64,000 bases of DNA from Butyrivibrio sp. (GCA_017615275.1 JAGAAO010000047.1:1-64000); one strand, 5' to 3'. Counted from the first letter of the stretch, positions 25,635-35,182 are shown. Translations and numbers: made by a program. The notes: generated by a model from the letters alone, not told the origin.

Positions 25635-28600
25635 ATGTTTAGAAGAATTAACAGTCTGTTTGTAAGCACTCTCGTTGTAGTTATCAGTGCTGCAAGTCTT
25701 GCAGGCTGCGGCGGGAATTCAGTATCTGAGTCTGATTTTGATCTGACCAAGATTCAGAGATTATCGCATGATGCAACAGAAGAACGTCAAAATGCTTTGG
25801 AGAAATTCTATAACGGCTGTGAATCCGCGAAGATTATTCGTGATGATGATACTATGCCTGAAAAGGATTTTTGTCTGATCTTTCAGGGCGCAAGTGATGA
25901 GGTTACCGTAGAGAAGGTAATTGATATACTTGAACAGAGGGATATTAAGGCTACTTTCGCTATTACTGCGGCTGCAGCTGCAGAGGATGACGCTTTGATA
26001 AGCCTTATAAACGAAAAAGGTCATGACATTATTGATAATGGTCTGAACGGCAACTCATCAGTTGACTTTCTTACTGATGAAGATATGGTCGCCGGCTTTT
26101 CTGATTCCAGAAAAGTTTTTTCCACACTTATGGATATCGCACCTAACAAAATGATGCTCAATACCACATATTACAACGATACTATGTGTATGGCCGCTTA
26201 TGCTGCCGGTTATGAGAAACTTGTTTCTCCGAGTGCCGGAAGCTATCTTAACGAGCGCAGTTTTAAGGATCAACAGAATACTTGGGAGTACATTGCAAGA
26301 CAGAAAACGGGTAAGATCATTGTCTTTAAACTTGATAAGTATGTTGAAGCTATAGAGCTTGAGCCCAAACAGGAGGCCAAGGATCCTGCGATCGATAAGC
26401 AGGCTGATGTCGAATTGACAGAAGACAAAAAAGAAGAGGATGAAAGAGATATTATCACTACCATCGGATGGTTCCTTGATGCCATGAAGGAGCAGAATGT
26501 AGGAAATGTTAAGCTTGATGCGCTCAAGGCTGTTGATGATGAAGAGTATGTGAGACAGCTCTTTGAAGATACTGACGGCTTTTCTGCCGAAGTTTACGAA
26601 ACAATCGAAACCATGGATGAAGTTACAGGACTTTGCTTCTATGGAATCACAGGAAATTTAAATAAGATTGATGACATTATCAAAACTCTAAAAGATGAAA
26701 AAGCCAACGCTACATTCTTTGTCAGCGCGCAGGAAATAGAGGAGCATCCTGATGTTGTAGGAAAGATCGTTGATGCAGGTTTCCCGATAGCGACAAGAGG
26801 CGCGACAGGAGCCAAACTCAGCGACAAAGATTCTTATGAAATATATGTTGATCTTAAAACAGGTGTTAGAACAATCCAGAAGAACTACGGTCTTAAGGCA
26901 AAGTACTTCATGCCTGTTGATGCCGGAGATGTAACGGAGAATGTGAGAATTGCCGCTAAGGTTGCGGGACTTGAGATAGTTTCACCCGGACCGGAGGCAT
27001 TTACAGAGCAGGGATATATCAGCTGCTTCAATCTCACCAAGGACTTTGAGATAGAGGAACTTAACAAATACATTGCTTCTGCGAAGGTCAAGGACAGAGA
27101 AATCATTGATGTTACGGCTCTTGTTCGTTCGGCTGCCTGTGAGAAAGTGACAGATGAAAATATTCTCAAACGCACAAGAGAGGCCAACGAAGGCAAACTT
27201 GCTTATGAGAGAGATTTTGTCTACACATCCGAGAAAGCTATGACAATGACATTCTATGGAATCTCCAATACAGCGGTTCTTAAAGATGTGCTTGCATCTC
27301 TTTCCGCAAACGGATACAGAGGAACATTCTTTGTTACAGCTGATGAACTCAGCTATTGCAAGGATTCTATAGAAAAGATAGTAAAAGCGGGAAATGAGAT
27401 CGGTATTGCTTATAACCCGAAGGAAGGCGAAGAGTATAACGATATTGCGGGATATATACTTGGTGCACAGAAGTATGCATTATGGAAATACGGAGCCAAG
27501 ATCTCGCTTGCACTTCAGCCTTACGGAACGGTTTCGGATGTGACAAAAGAAGCTGTTTCTTCGTGCGGATGTTCGCTTGCAGGACGCGAATTCTCAATGG
27601 TTCAGTCCAAAGATAAAGATGCAACTGACTTGAGCTTCTATGAGCCCATGGCTAAAAAGATAGACGCACACAGAGGAAGTGTTGTTTATTTCAACATGAA
27701 TTATTACACAGCCGATATTGAAGAGAATAAAGGCGAAGGTAAGACACTTCTCGGACAGCTTTTGGATAAATTCATTGAAACAAAGGTATATGCACTTACA
27801 TATAAAGATGTAAACGGAAGACTTCAGCCTTCAACATCATATACCGTTAAGACCTTCGGAGAGCTCGCTTCTTCAAGATACGTATATTATCCGAGAGGAA
27901 ACTCACAGGGAATTATATATAGCGGCAAAAAGGTGCTTGGCTCCATGGGAGACGAAGCTGCGCAGAATGCATACATGGCTGCTCATTATGTAGGTAACCC
28001 GGATGTTACCGTGATTCCCGGATTCGGTGCATCTGCACTTAAGAGCTTTGATAAGACAGGAAGGATAACAAACGATAAAGTCATATTCCTAACATTTGAT
28101 GACTGGGGATATGAGAGCGACATAAATCAGCTTCTTTATGTTCTTGATAAGTACAAGGTTAAAGGAAACTTCTTTGTAAGAACAAACAACGTTTCCAATA
28201 ACCCCAACCTTTTAAGAGCAATCGCCATGGAAGGACATATGATCGGATCACACTCCGATTCACATATTACGGCTTGGCATTCGAACAAGAATAATGACGG
28301 TTCGTATACATATGAGTCAATAAGTGAGAAAGAAGCACAGAGACTCAGAAACGATGTAATAAAGAGCTACACAACACTTAATAAATATTGTGGTGACGTA
28401 GTGGTTAACGGAAAGAAGTCACTTTCAACAATTTACAGACCACCGACACTTGCTGTGAGCCGTCCGGGTATGTACAACATCTTTGATGTGGGATATACGC
28501 ACATTGTAAGCGGAAGCTTAAGTACAGCCGATTACAATTGCAAATCCGTCGACGAACTTGTTGATATACTCAGAAACGGAAGAAGTTCTTGGTACGGAAA

Positions 28601-28742
28601 GGAAAAGGTAGGAAACGGTTCATGTATCGTAATGCACATGTCTGCCGAAGCAAAGTATACTGCAGAAGCGCTCGATATAATGATTCCGGAATGGAAGGCT
28701 CAGGGCTATACCATTGCCAGACTTGACGATTACCTAAAATGA
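25635..28742 (+). CDS. Large lipoprotein with four NodB-like polysaccharide deacetylase modules
   Basis: 1035-residue surface lipoprotein (lipobox LAGC, Cys25). Four NodB-like modules follow, at about residues 75-235, 325-500, 535-700 and 810-1035. Each shows the KATFFV-type strand (IKATFAI, ANATFFV, YRGTFFV, VKGNFFV) and a G-H/F/N-x-I-turn after it. Only the last has catalytic residues: TFDDWG (about 820), SHSDSH (about 871-876) and RPP (about 934). The first three lack the Asp pair and His pair and may bind glycan. An acidic linker (about 248-285) separates modules 1 and 2. First gene of the exopolysaccharide locus; probably de-N-acetylates the polymer or peptidoglycan outside the cell. Confidence 0.85.
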   Translation: MFRRINSLFVSTLVVVISAASLAGCGGNSVSESDFDLTKIQRLSHDATEERQNALEKFYNGCESAKIIRDDDTMPEKDFCLIFQGASDEVTVEKVIDILEQRDIKATFAITAAAAAEDDALISLINEKGHDIIDNGLNGNSSVDFLTDEDMVAGFSDSRKVFSTLMDIAPNKMMLNTTYYNDTMCMAAYAAGYEKLVSPSAGSYLNERSFKDQQNTWEYIARQKTGKIIVFKLDKYVEAIELEPKQEAKDPAIDKQADVELTEDKKEEDERDIITTIGWFLDAMKEQNVGNVKLDALKAVDDEEYVRQLFEDTDGFSAEVYETIETMDEVTGLCFYGITGNLNKIDDIIKTLKDEKANATFFVSAQEIEEHPDVVGKIVDAGFPIATRGATGAKLSDKDSYEIYVDLKTGVRTIQKNYGLKAKYFMPVDAGDVTENVRIAAKVAGLEIVSPGPEAFTEQGYISCFNLTKDFEIEELNKYIASAKVKDREIIDVTALVRSAACEKVTDENILKRTREANEGKLAYERDFVYTSEKAMTMTFYGISNTAVLKDVLASLSANGYRGTFFVTADELSYCKDSIEKIVKAGNEIGIAYNPKEGEEYNDIAGYILGAQKYALWKYGAKISLALQPYGTVSDVTKEAVSSCGCSLAGREFSMVQSKDKDATDLSFYEPMAKKIDAHRGSVVYFNMNYYTADIEENKGEGKTLLGQLLDKFIETKVYALTYKDVNGRLQPSTSYTVKTFGELASSRYVYYPRGNSQGIIYSGKKVLGSMGDEAAQNAYMAAHYVGNPDVTVIPGFGASALKSFDKTGRITNDKVIFLTFDDWGYESDINQLLYVLDKYKVKGNFFVRTNNVSNNPNLLRAIAMEGHMIGSHSDSHITAWHSNKNNDGSYTYESISEKEAQRLRNDVIKSYTTLNKYCGDVVVNGKKSLSTIYRPPTLAVSRPGMYNIFDVGYTHIVSGSLSTADYNCKSVDELVDILRNGRSSWYGKEKVGNGSCIVMHMSAEAKYTAEALDIMIPEWKAQGYTIARLDDYLK

Positions 28743-28756
28743 TTTGAGGGAGAAAC

Positions 28757-30649
28757 ATGGAATTTCTGGATAAGATCAAAAAAAGAAACGGTTCTGTAAA
28801 TAAAGAAGACGTGATGGTAGTGGAAAAGAAAGACAGACGAGCTCTTTCGCATGTTCCGGATTCCACAAACAAGAGAGTAAATACAGAACGCCGAGGAAAC
28901 AGCAGCGATAATAAAGATAATAAAGAAAAAGACTATGAGGCTTTTCTTAAAGAGACTAAGTCGGGAATAAGATATGAGACAGGATTCCCCGTTCATATCA
29001 GAAGTTACAAAAAAGAAGGTGCCAAAGTCAGCGGAGTCGGTAAGGTAGCGAATATCTCCAATACCGGTATGCTTATCGAGCTCGAAAGACCTGAGTTTAA
29101 TGCTCTCAGCACCAAGACGATGCTCAAACTCGACTTCCGCGTAGTTCCGGGAAGTATGCCTGAAGGAAATGAAATGTACGTGCGACAGAAGGTTACTGTT
29201 GTTCGTAGTTTCATTACTACAGACGGGAAGTTTATGATCGCAGTTAACTTCTCGAAAGAGCTTCACAATTACGCCGCTGCCAATAAGGACAGATTCATGT
29301 TTGTATCTGCGGTCATCCTGATCGCATTTACCATCGGATGTATCATCCTTATGAGAGCAGAGAGTATTATCTACTTTAAGTTTAATAAGCTCCTGTACCT
29401 TTACAGTATGATAACTGCCGTATTCCTTTTGAGCAGATACGTATTCGGCGCTTTTTACAGACCTAAGAAAGTAGATCCCGAATTCACACCCGGTGTATCG
29501 ATCCTCATCCCTTGTTTCAACGAGGAACAGTGGATAGGTAGAACGATCGAGAGCTGTGTAAACCAGGAATATCCGGTTGATAAGCTCGAAGTCATTGTTG
29601 TTGACGACTGTTCATCGGATAAATCCGTTGAAAAGATAAAGGAGACCATCGACAGGCTTAAGAGTGAATCCAGAGAAGAGTACAAGCTTGACAGCAGACT
29701 TTCCTATTATGTTCAGGAAAAAAATGCCGGAAAGAGAGATGCTCTTGTAAGAGGATCCGAGCTTGCCAAGCATGAGCTTGTCGTATTTGTTGATTCGGAC
29801 AGCTTCCTCGATCCTTTCGCTATCAGACATCTTGTTCAGCCTTTTAAGGATCCCAAGATGGGCGGTGTTGCAGGAAGAACCGATGTTGCAAACACATATA
29901 CAAACGCTCTTACCAAGATGCAGAGCGTAAGATATTACATAGCTTTCAGAGTAATGAAGGCTGCAGAGGGACTTTTCGATGCGGTTACTTGCCTTTCGGG
30001 TCCGTTGTCCTGCTATAGGAAAGATATCATTCTCAAGTACAAAGATGCGTGGATGAATCAGAAATTCCTCGGTCACAAGGCTACATTCGGTGATGACAGA
30101 GCGATGACGAACTTTATCTTAAGGCACTGCAGAACAACTTATCAGGATACGGCTGTATGCTCAACCATCGTTCCCAATAAACATTCTGTTTTCCTTAAAC
30201 AGCAGATGAGATGGAAGAGATCCTGGCTTAGAGAATCACTTATAGCCGCTTCGTTTATGTGGAAGAAAGAGCCGTTTGCAGCTATCGGGTTTTATATGGG
30301 ACTTGTAGTTCCCGTTGCGGCTCCTGTAGTTGCTTTATATAACCTTGTTTATGTACCTTTGACACAGCATATTTTCCCTACTGCATTTTTGCTGGGATTG
30401 TTCCTGATGTCACTACTTATGAGTATGGCACAGATGCTGCTTAGAAAGAGTTCGACATGGGCTTACGGTTTACTGTTCTGCATTTATTATGAACTTATTC
30501 TTTTGTGGCAGATGCCCATTGCGTGGTTTACTTTCTGGAAATCAACATGGGGTACAAGAATGACACCAAGCGATGTTGAGGAGGAGGAAAAGAAACGCCT
30601 CCGCAAAGAAAGCAAGAAGAAAACAAATGATAATAAGAGCGCAGAGTAA
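28757..30649 (+). CDS. Membrane glycosyltransferase (GT2) with PilZ-like N-terminus
   Basis: Processive family 2 synthase predicted to polymerise and export a beta-linked polysaccharide. A ~70-residue charged tail is followed by a PilZ-like domain (about 72-175) with VANISNTGM at about 97, matching the N-x-S-x2-G motif; the usual RxxxR appears as KSGIR, so c-di-GMP binding is likely but not certain. Two transmembrane helices (about 181-232) precede the GT2 core: PCFNEE (about 250), DDCSSD, DSDS (about 345), GDDR (about 445) and QQMRW (about 483-487), all catalytic elements present. Several transmembrane helices finish the protein. 14 bases after the deacetylase gene. Confidence 0.9.
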   Translation: MEFLDKIKKRNGSVNKEDVMVVEKKDRRALSHVPDSTNKRVNTERRGNSSDNKDNKEKDYEAFLKETKSGIRYETGFPVHIRSYKKEGAKVSGVGKVANISNTGMLIELERPEFNALSTKTMLKLDFRVVPGSMPEGNEMYVRQKVTVVRSFITTDGKFMIAVNFSKELHNYAAANKDRFMFVSAVILIAFTIGCIILMRAESIIYFKFNKLLYLYSMITAVFLLSRYVFGAFYRPKKVDPEFTPGVSILIPCFNEEQWIGRTIESCVNQEYPVDKLEVIVVDDCSSDKSVEKIKETIDRLKSESREEYKLDSRLSYYVQEKNAGKRDALVRGSELAKHELVVFVDSDSFLDPFAIRHLVQPFKDPKMGGVAGRTDVANTYTNALTKMQSVRYYIAFRVMKAAEGLFDAVTCLSGPLSCYRKDIILKYKDAWMNQKFLGHKATFGDDRAMTNFILRHCRTTYQDTAVCSTIVPNKHSVFLKQQMRWKRSWLRESLIAASFMWKKEPFAAIGFYMGLVVPVAAPVVALYNLVYVPLTQHIFPTAFLLGLFLMSLLMSMAQMLLRKSSTWAYGLLFCIYYELILLWQMPIAWFTFWKSTWGTRMTPSDVEEEEKKRLRKESKKKTNDNKSAE

Positions 30650-30658
30650 GGTGGGAAT

Positions 30659-32518
30659 ATGTATAAGATTGAATCATCAAAAGATATAAAGAAGTTAATA
30701 CGTTCAATATGTCAGCTTGTATTTCTGCTTGCTCTTTTGGCTTTTATATTGAACTCGCTTCTTTCATTTTCAACATACAGATCGTACGATCCCAAGAATA
30801 AAGAGATCGTTTCCGGCGAAGATCACGGATTTTTGGCGCTCTCATATTTTGGAGTTGCAAGAGAGGGAACCGAGACCAGGATCGGCGTTGACAGGCTTGA
30901 GGAGCATTTACAGGCTCTTAGCAATATGGGATATGTTACCGTTACTCAGAAAGATATTGAGAACTATTACAAAAACGGTACACCACTTCCCGACAAAGCT
31001 CTTTTCCTTATGTATGAGGACGGAAGGCATGATACATCCGTATATTCACAGAAAATAATGGAAAAATACAACTTCAAGGCAACAATGTTTACATATGCCG
31101 AGAAGTTCAGGAGCAAAGATACTTATTTCCTTATGCCTGAAGATCTTACTAAGCTTGAAGAGAGCAGCTTCTGGGAGCTTGGAAGTAACGGATACAGACT
31201 TAGCTATATAAACGTCTTTGACAGATATAACAGATATATCGGAAAACTCTCATCTGAGGAGTATTCTGCCATGCATAAGTACTTCGGCAGAAACTACGAT
31301 CATTTCCTTATGGACTACATAAGAGATGAGAACGGTGTTCCGATGGAATCATTCGTCGAGATGCAAAAGAGAGTATCGGGCGAATACGACCTAATGAGAG
31401 ACGAATACACAAAGGGCCTTGGCAAAGTGCCCGGAGCTTACATCCTGCTTCACTCGAATACAGGCAGGTTTGGCGAAAACGATAAGGTAAGTGCTGTTAA
31501 TGAAAAGCGGATCACCAATACGTTCGCTATGAATTTCAACAGAGAAGGGTTTTCTATAAATGATAGAAACAGCAGCATCTACGACCTTACCCGCCTACAG
31601 CCTCAAGCGAGTTGGTATACAAATCATCTTCTCATGAGAATCAGGGATGATCTACCTGACAACGAGAAGGATAGCATTAAGTTCGTCGTTGGGGACGGCG
31701 ATACTGAAAATGCATGGGAGCTTATAAAAGGAGCTGCCGAATATAGGAATAATGATGAAATTATAGCGCTTACATCTATTCCTAGGGAAATGGGTATCTT
31801 AAAACTAAAGGACAGCGAGAAGAACGCTAATGTCGAGATTTCGGCAAATTTAAAAGGAAATGTATTGGGGTGCCAGTCTGTTCATTTAAAGGCTGACAGC
31901 GGGCTTGAAACCGGCGTGGAAGTAAGACTCATGAACAACCACCTTTATCTTGTAAAGGGTAAAGAGATTCTGGAAGATATCGATCTCTACGATTTCGATG
32001 ATGTAGAGAAGAAATCTGTTGATGAGGATATGAGAGATTCACTTTCCGGTGAATATGCCGCATTTGCCAGATATGCGGTAAGCCGCAAGGAATCGACCGA
32101 GTATTCCAAGCTTTCAAAAGAAGCTTCTAAAGTTAAAGTTCCGACACTGGCAGACGGAGCCGAGGAATACAGACCGACATTCCAGATCAATGATATCGGT
32201 AACAGAAAGCTTGATATCAAACTTGTTGGAAACAAGATCACAGTAAGCCTCGATGAGAAGGTTGCATTTGAGAACTATGAACTGGACAATCTTAGTGACG
32301 GTGCGATCTACTTAAAGAGTGCATGGACGGAGTACGGCTATAGCCAGAGAAATATTGCGGATGATGTTTATGACGGAGTATTTGAGAAGGTTACAGTCAG
32401 AAATCTTGACAACAAGAAAGTGGTTTATACAAATGAACTCAGCGGATCGCAGAGAATTATAAGAAAAGTAGAACGGATCTTCAACTCTGTGGTAAACTGG
32501 TTTATAACAAATATCTGA
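30659..32518 (+). CDS. Membrane-anchored deacetylase-like protein with C-terminal beta domain
   Basis: One N-terminal transmembrane helix (about residues 14-38) anchors a large extracytoplasmic protein. Residues 60-340 resemble the deacetylase domain of PgaB/IcaB-like proteins (RIGVDRLEEHLQALSNMGYVTVT..., KALFLMYEDGRHD, FKATMFTYAEKF), but the metal-binding pair reads YEDG rather than FDDG, so activity is doubtful. From about residue 380 a beta-rich region (two long segments with V-E-x-R-L and D-I-K-L-V-G-N-K strands) looks like a concanavalin/LamG-type glycan-binding sandwich. Between synthase and GH18 genes, so probably handles the nascent polymer at the membrane. Confidence 0.7.
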   Translation: MYKIESSKDIKKLIRSICQLVFLLALLAFILNSLLSFSTYRSYDPKNKEIVSGEDHGFLALSYFGVAREGTETRIGVDRLEEHLQALSNMGYVTVTQKDIENYYKNGTPLPDKALFLMYEDGRHDTSVYSQKIMEKYNFKATMFTYAEKFRSKDTYFLMPEDLTKLEESSFWELGSNGYRLSYINVFDRYNRYIGKLSSEEYSAMHKYFGRNYDHFLMDYIRDENGVPMESFVEMQKRVSGEYDLMRDEYTKGLGKVPGAYILLHSNTGRFGENDKVSAVNEKRITNTFAMNFNREGFSINDRNSSIYDLTRLQPQASWYTNHLLMRIRDDLPDNEKDSIKFVVGDGDTENAWELIKGAAEYRNNDEIIALTSIPREMGILKLKDSEKNANVEISANLKGNVLGCQSVHLKADSGLETGVEVRLMNNHLYLVKGKEILEDIDLYDFDDVEKKSVDEDMRDSLSGEYAAFARYAVSRKESTEYSKLSKEASKVKVPTLADGAEEYRPTFQINDIGNRKLDIKLVGNKITVSLDEKVAFENYELDNLSDGAIYLKSAWTEYGYSQRNIADDVYDGVFEKVTVRNLDNKKVVYTNELSGSQRIIRKVERIFNSVVNWFITNI

Positions 32519-32536
32519 GCGAAAAAAGGGAGATTT

Positions 32537-33634
32537 ATGAAAAAGAACAAAGCTTTTGCCTTGTTTTCTATATTAGTATTGGTCACCGGAGTATCCTGCG
32601 GCTGTGGGGACACCGCAGATACTGACGGAGAGACCGATATACGCATCATTGGGGAAGGCGGAGCCGAAGATGGTTCATCAAGTGATTCTGAAGCCTGTGG
32701 GATCACCGGAAACGGAGATATAGAAGTGGAAAATTTCTCGGTTTGGTACCCGTATTGGAATAATGATACAGCCGATGCGGAACTTGATCGCATAGGCGAG
32801 GACCTTGATACCATCTGTTTTTTTGCGGCTTATTTTGATAAAAACAGTAAGCTTTTTATCCCCGACGATATGAAGGATAAGATAAAAGAATACAGGTCTT
32901 CCGGATATCTTAAGGAGAAGACGTCTTATCTTACAATAGTGAACGATAAACTGCTCGAAGAAGGTTCGTCGCTTAAAGACACGGATCTTTTGAGAGAAGT
33001 TATTGGAAAAGATGAGCTTTATGAGAAACATGCTGATGATGTCATTAAGCTGACTAAGAAAATGAAACTTGACGGAGTTGAAATTGACTACGAGGCTATA
33101 AAGAAAGATGCCGAATTATGGGGGCACTTCAATGAATTTATTAAAGTGTTGTCAGAAAAAGCATCCAAAGAAAATCTGAAACTCAGGGTTTTATTCGAAC
33201 CGTCGGCACCTATAGACAGTTTTGAATGGCCGGAGTATCCTGAATATGTTATGATGTGCTACAATCTTAAAGGGTACGGAACTGAACCCGGACCTAAAGC
33301 GGATTTGGCTTTCATAAATGATCTGTATAATAAAATGTCTGTTCTTAACGGAAGCATAAATATGGCGTTTGCTACGGGAGGTTTCGACTTTTCCAGTGGC
33401 GGAGCAGTCTCGCAATTAAATTTTAAGGACGCCGTTAGCCTTCGTAAAGATCATAGCGCAATCTCGGAAAGAGACAGTGGCAGTGCAGCTCTTCATTTTG
33501 AATATGAAGATGAATTAGGACAGAAACATGAAGTCTGGTATGCGGATGGGGAAACTTTGCAAACCTGGATGAAAACAGCAAAAGATGCAGGATGCAACAG
33601 GATTTCCGTGTGGAGACTTGGGGGCAATATGTAA
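32537..33634 (+). CDS. GH18-type glycoside hydrolase lipoprotein
   Basis: 365-residue exported protein; the signal peptide ends near Cys21-Cys23, and an acidic linker follows. The body reads as a GH18 TIM barrel: the catalytic signature LDGVEIDYE (about residues 177-185, matching DGxxxDxE) is complete, with VMMCYNLKG near 236 and a C-terminal WR motif. GH18 enzymes cut N-acetylglucosamine-containing polymers such as chitin or peptidoglycan; related Pga/Ica-type loci carry a hydrolase that trims partly deacetylated polymer. Last gene of the exopolysaccharide operon. Confidence 0.8.
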   Translation: MKKNKAFALFSILVLVTGVSCGCGDTADTDGETDIRIIGEGGAEDGSSSDSEACGITGNGDIEVENFSVWYPYWNNDTADAELDRIGEDLDTICFFAAYFDKNSKLFIPDDMKDKIKEYRSSGYLKEKTSYLTIVNDKLLEEGSSLKDTDLLREVIGKDELYEKHADDVIKLTKKMKLDGVEIDYEAIKKDAELWGHFNEFIKVLSEKASKENLKLRVLFEPSAPIDSFEWPEYPEYVMMCYNLKGYGTEPGPKADLAFINDLYNKMSVLNGSINMAFATGGFDFSSGGAVSQLNFKDAVSLRKDHSAISERDSGSAALHFEYEDELGQKHEVWYADGETLQTWMKTAKDAGCNRISVWRLGGNM

Positions 33635-33674
33635 TAATTGCATTGGCACAAATTTTTTTTAATTAAGTTCCCTT

Positions 33675-33722
33675 CGAGGCAGAGATCACCTCGTCTAAAA
33701 TATGATCTCACCTATATGGTGT
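33675..33722. other. Cluster of competing hairpins after the exopolysaccharide locus
   Basis: CGAGG/CCTCG (33675-33693), GAGATCA/TGATCTC (33682-33709) and CACC/GGTG (about 33709-33722) overlap and cannot all form together. No T-run follows, so a normal terminator is not evident. It lies upstream of the next promoter, so if transcribed it is 3' untranslated RNA of the GH18 gene. Confidence 0.35.
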
Positions 33723-33746
33723 TAACTAAAATTAATGCCTATTTCA

Positions 33747-33869
33747 TGCAGTTTTTAGAGTAAAAAAATTGTTGCAAATATGAAGATGTGATGGTATTAT
33801 TTTAGTGTATTAAGATGATTAGTACACTTATTATTTTTTATATTTTATATTTGTTACCTAAAAACTGCA
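33747..33869. repeat. 12-bp inverted repeats flanking the GntR operon promoter
   Basis: TGCAGTTTTTAG (33747-33758) and its exact reverse complement (33858-33869) enclose 99 bp holding the promoter and operator of the following operon. The arrangement is that of an invertible promoter, of paired operators that loop, or of a small element with terminal repeats. No recombinase gene is within the window. Confidence 0.6.
33772..33828 (+). promoter_or_regulatory. Promoter and operator of the GntR/solute-binding operon
   Basis: TTGCAA (33772-33777), 17 bases, TATTAT (33795-33800), start predicted near 33807. The inverted repeat AGTGTA-N13-TACACT (33804-33828) overlaps the start point, the expected place for autorepression by the GntR-family protein encoded next. 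Confidence 0.65.
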
Positions 33870-33893
33870 AATAAAATGATGGATGGGAGAACT

Positions 33894-34280
33894 ATGAAAA
33901 TTATAGACTACCAAGACAGCAGACCAATTTATGAGCAGATAGTAGAAAGCTTTAAGGTTCAGATATTCAAGGGAATCTTGCAAGCAGATGAACAAATGCC
34001 TTCCGTCAGAAGCCTTGCAATGGAACTTTCTACTAACCCGAACACTGTTCAGCGTGCCTACACTGAACTTGAGCGGCAGGGGTTCATCTATACTGTCAAG
34101 GGCAGGGGAAACTTTGTCAAGGGCGATGATAAGCTCAAGTTGAACAAGAAGCAGGAACTTATTGAAGAGATTGTCACGTTGTTTATCGAAGGGGACAGTA
34201 TCGGGATTTCATTTGATGACCTTTTCTCCGAGATAAAGGTCAAATTGAAAGAGCTTAATAAGGAGGGTGGAATGGCATGA
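33894..34280 (+). CDS. GntR-family transcriptional regulator, YtrA type
   Basis: 128-residue regulator with an N-terminal winged helix (RPIYEQIVESFKVQIFKG, MPSVRSLAMEL, NPNTVQRAYTELERQGF) and only a short C-terminal tail, typical of the YtrA subfamily, which represses ABC transporter operons and often reacts to cell-envelope stress. An in-frame ATG at 33876 exists, but GATGGGAG at 33880-33887 fits the ATG at 33894. The stop overlaps the next start (ATGA-type), making it the first gene of the long operon. Confidence 0.88.
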   Translation: MKIIDYQDSRPIYEQIVESFKVQIFKGILQADEQMPSVRSLAMELSTNPNTVQRAYTELERQGFIYTVKGRGNFVKGDDKLKLNKKQELIEEIVTLFIEGDSIGISFDDLFSEIKVKLKELNKEGGMA

Positions 34281-35182
34281 TCGAATTAATTGAACTCAAT
34301 AAGTCATTCGACGATATAAAAGCTGTCAATAATGTATCACTGAAGATTTCAGACGGCGAAGTTTTCGGACTTGTCGGAACGAACGGAGCCGGAAAGAGTA
34401 CTATTTTAAGAACAATAGCGGGGGTTTACAAGCCGGATTCGGGTATTGTGTGTGTGGATAACAGACCTGTTTATGATAATCCGGATGTAAAGAAGGATAT
34501 ATTTTATATATCCGATGAGCAATATTTCTTTCCGAATTGTACTCCGGAAGATTTAGCTGATTTCTACGGTACTGTTTATGATAATTTTGATAAGCAAAGA
34601 TTTTTTGATATGTTAAACGGCTTTATGCTCGATAAGAGCAGGAAAGTAAATACATTCTCAAAAGGAATGAAAAAGCAGGTTTCGATTCTTTTGGGATTGT
34701 GTGCCGGAACAAAATATATGCTCTGTGATGAGACATTTGACGGATTGGATCCTGTGGTGAGGCAGGGTGTTAAGAGCCTTTTTGCCGCAGAGATGTCAGA
34801 TAGAGAATTTACTCCGGTCATAGCGTCACATAACTTAAGAGAACTTGAAGATATTTGCGATCATGTCGGACTTATTCATCTTGGTGGTGTTATTTTATCC
34901 GAGGATGTTTCCGACATGAAAGTTTGTATGCAGAAAGTTCAGTGCGTTTTTGCATCTGAAGAAGATGAATCAAAGGCTCTCGAAGGATTGGATGTACTTA
35001 TTCACGACAAGCGCGGAAGATTACATACGATTACAGTCAGGGGTGAGAGAGAGCATGTTGAGAAATCATTTAAACGTGGGGAGATGATTTTCTTCGAAGT
35101 GTTGGCGCTTACGCTTGAAGAGATTTTCATAAGTGAGACGGAGGTGGTTGGATATGACATCCGCAAATTTATCATGGGGTGA
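34277..35182 (+). CDS. ABC transporter ATP-binding protein
   Basis: 301-residue ABC ATPase with Walker A GTNGAGKST (about residue 36), signature FSKGMKKQ (about 133), Walker B YMLCDETFDGLD with the catalytic Glu, and an H-loop histidine in ASHNLRE. A ~70-residue C-terminal regulatory-like extension follows. It is the only ABC ATPase in the operon. Its closest partner by position is the membrane protein encoded next, whose start it overlaps by 29 bases. It resembles YtrB-type subunits more than sugar-uptake ATPases such as MsmX/UgpC. Confidence 0.88.
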   Translation: MIELIELNKSFDDIKAVNNVSLKISDGEVFGLVGTNGAGKSTILRTIAGVYKPDSGIVCVDNRPVYDNPDVKKDIFYISDEQYFFPNCTPEDLADFYGTVYDNFDKQRFFDMLNGFMLDKSRKVNTFSKGMKKQVSILLGLCAGTKYMLCDETFDGLDPVVRQGVKSLFAAEMSDREFTPVIASHNLRELEDICDHVGLIHLGGVILSEDVSDMKVCMQKVQCVFASEEDESKALEGLDVLIHDKRGRLHTITVRGEREHVEKSFKRGEMIFFEVLALTLEEIFISETEVVGYDIRKFIMG

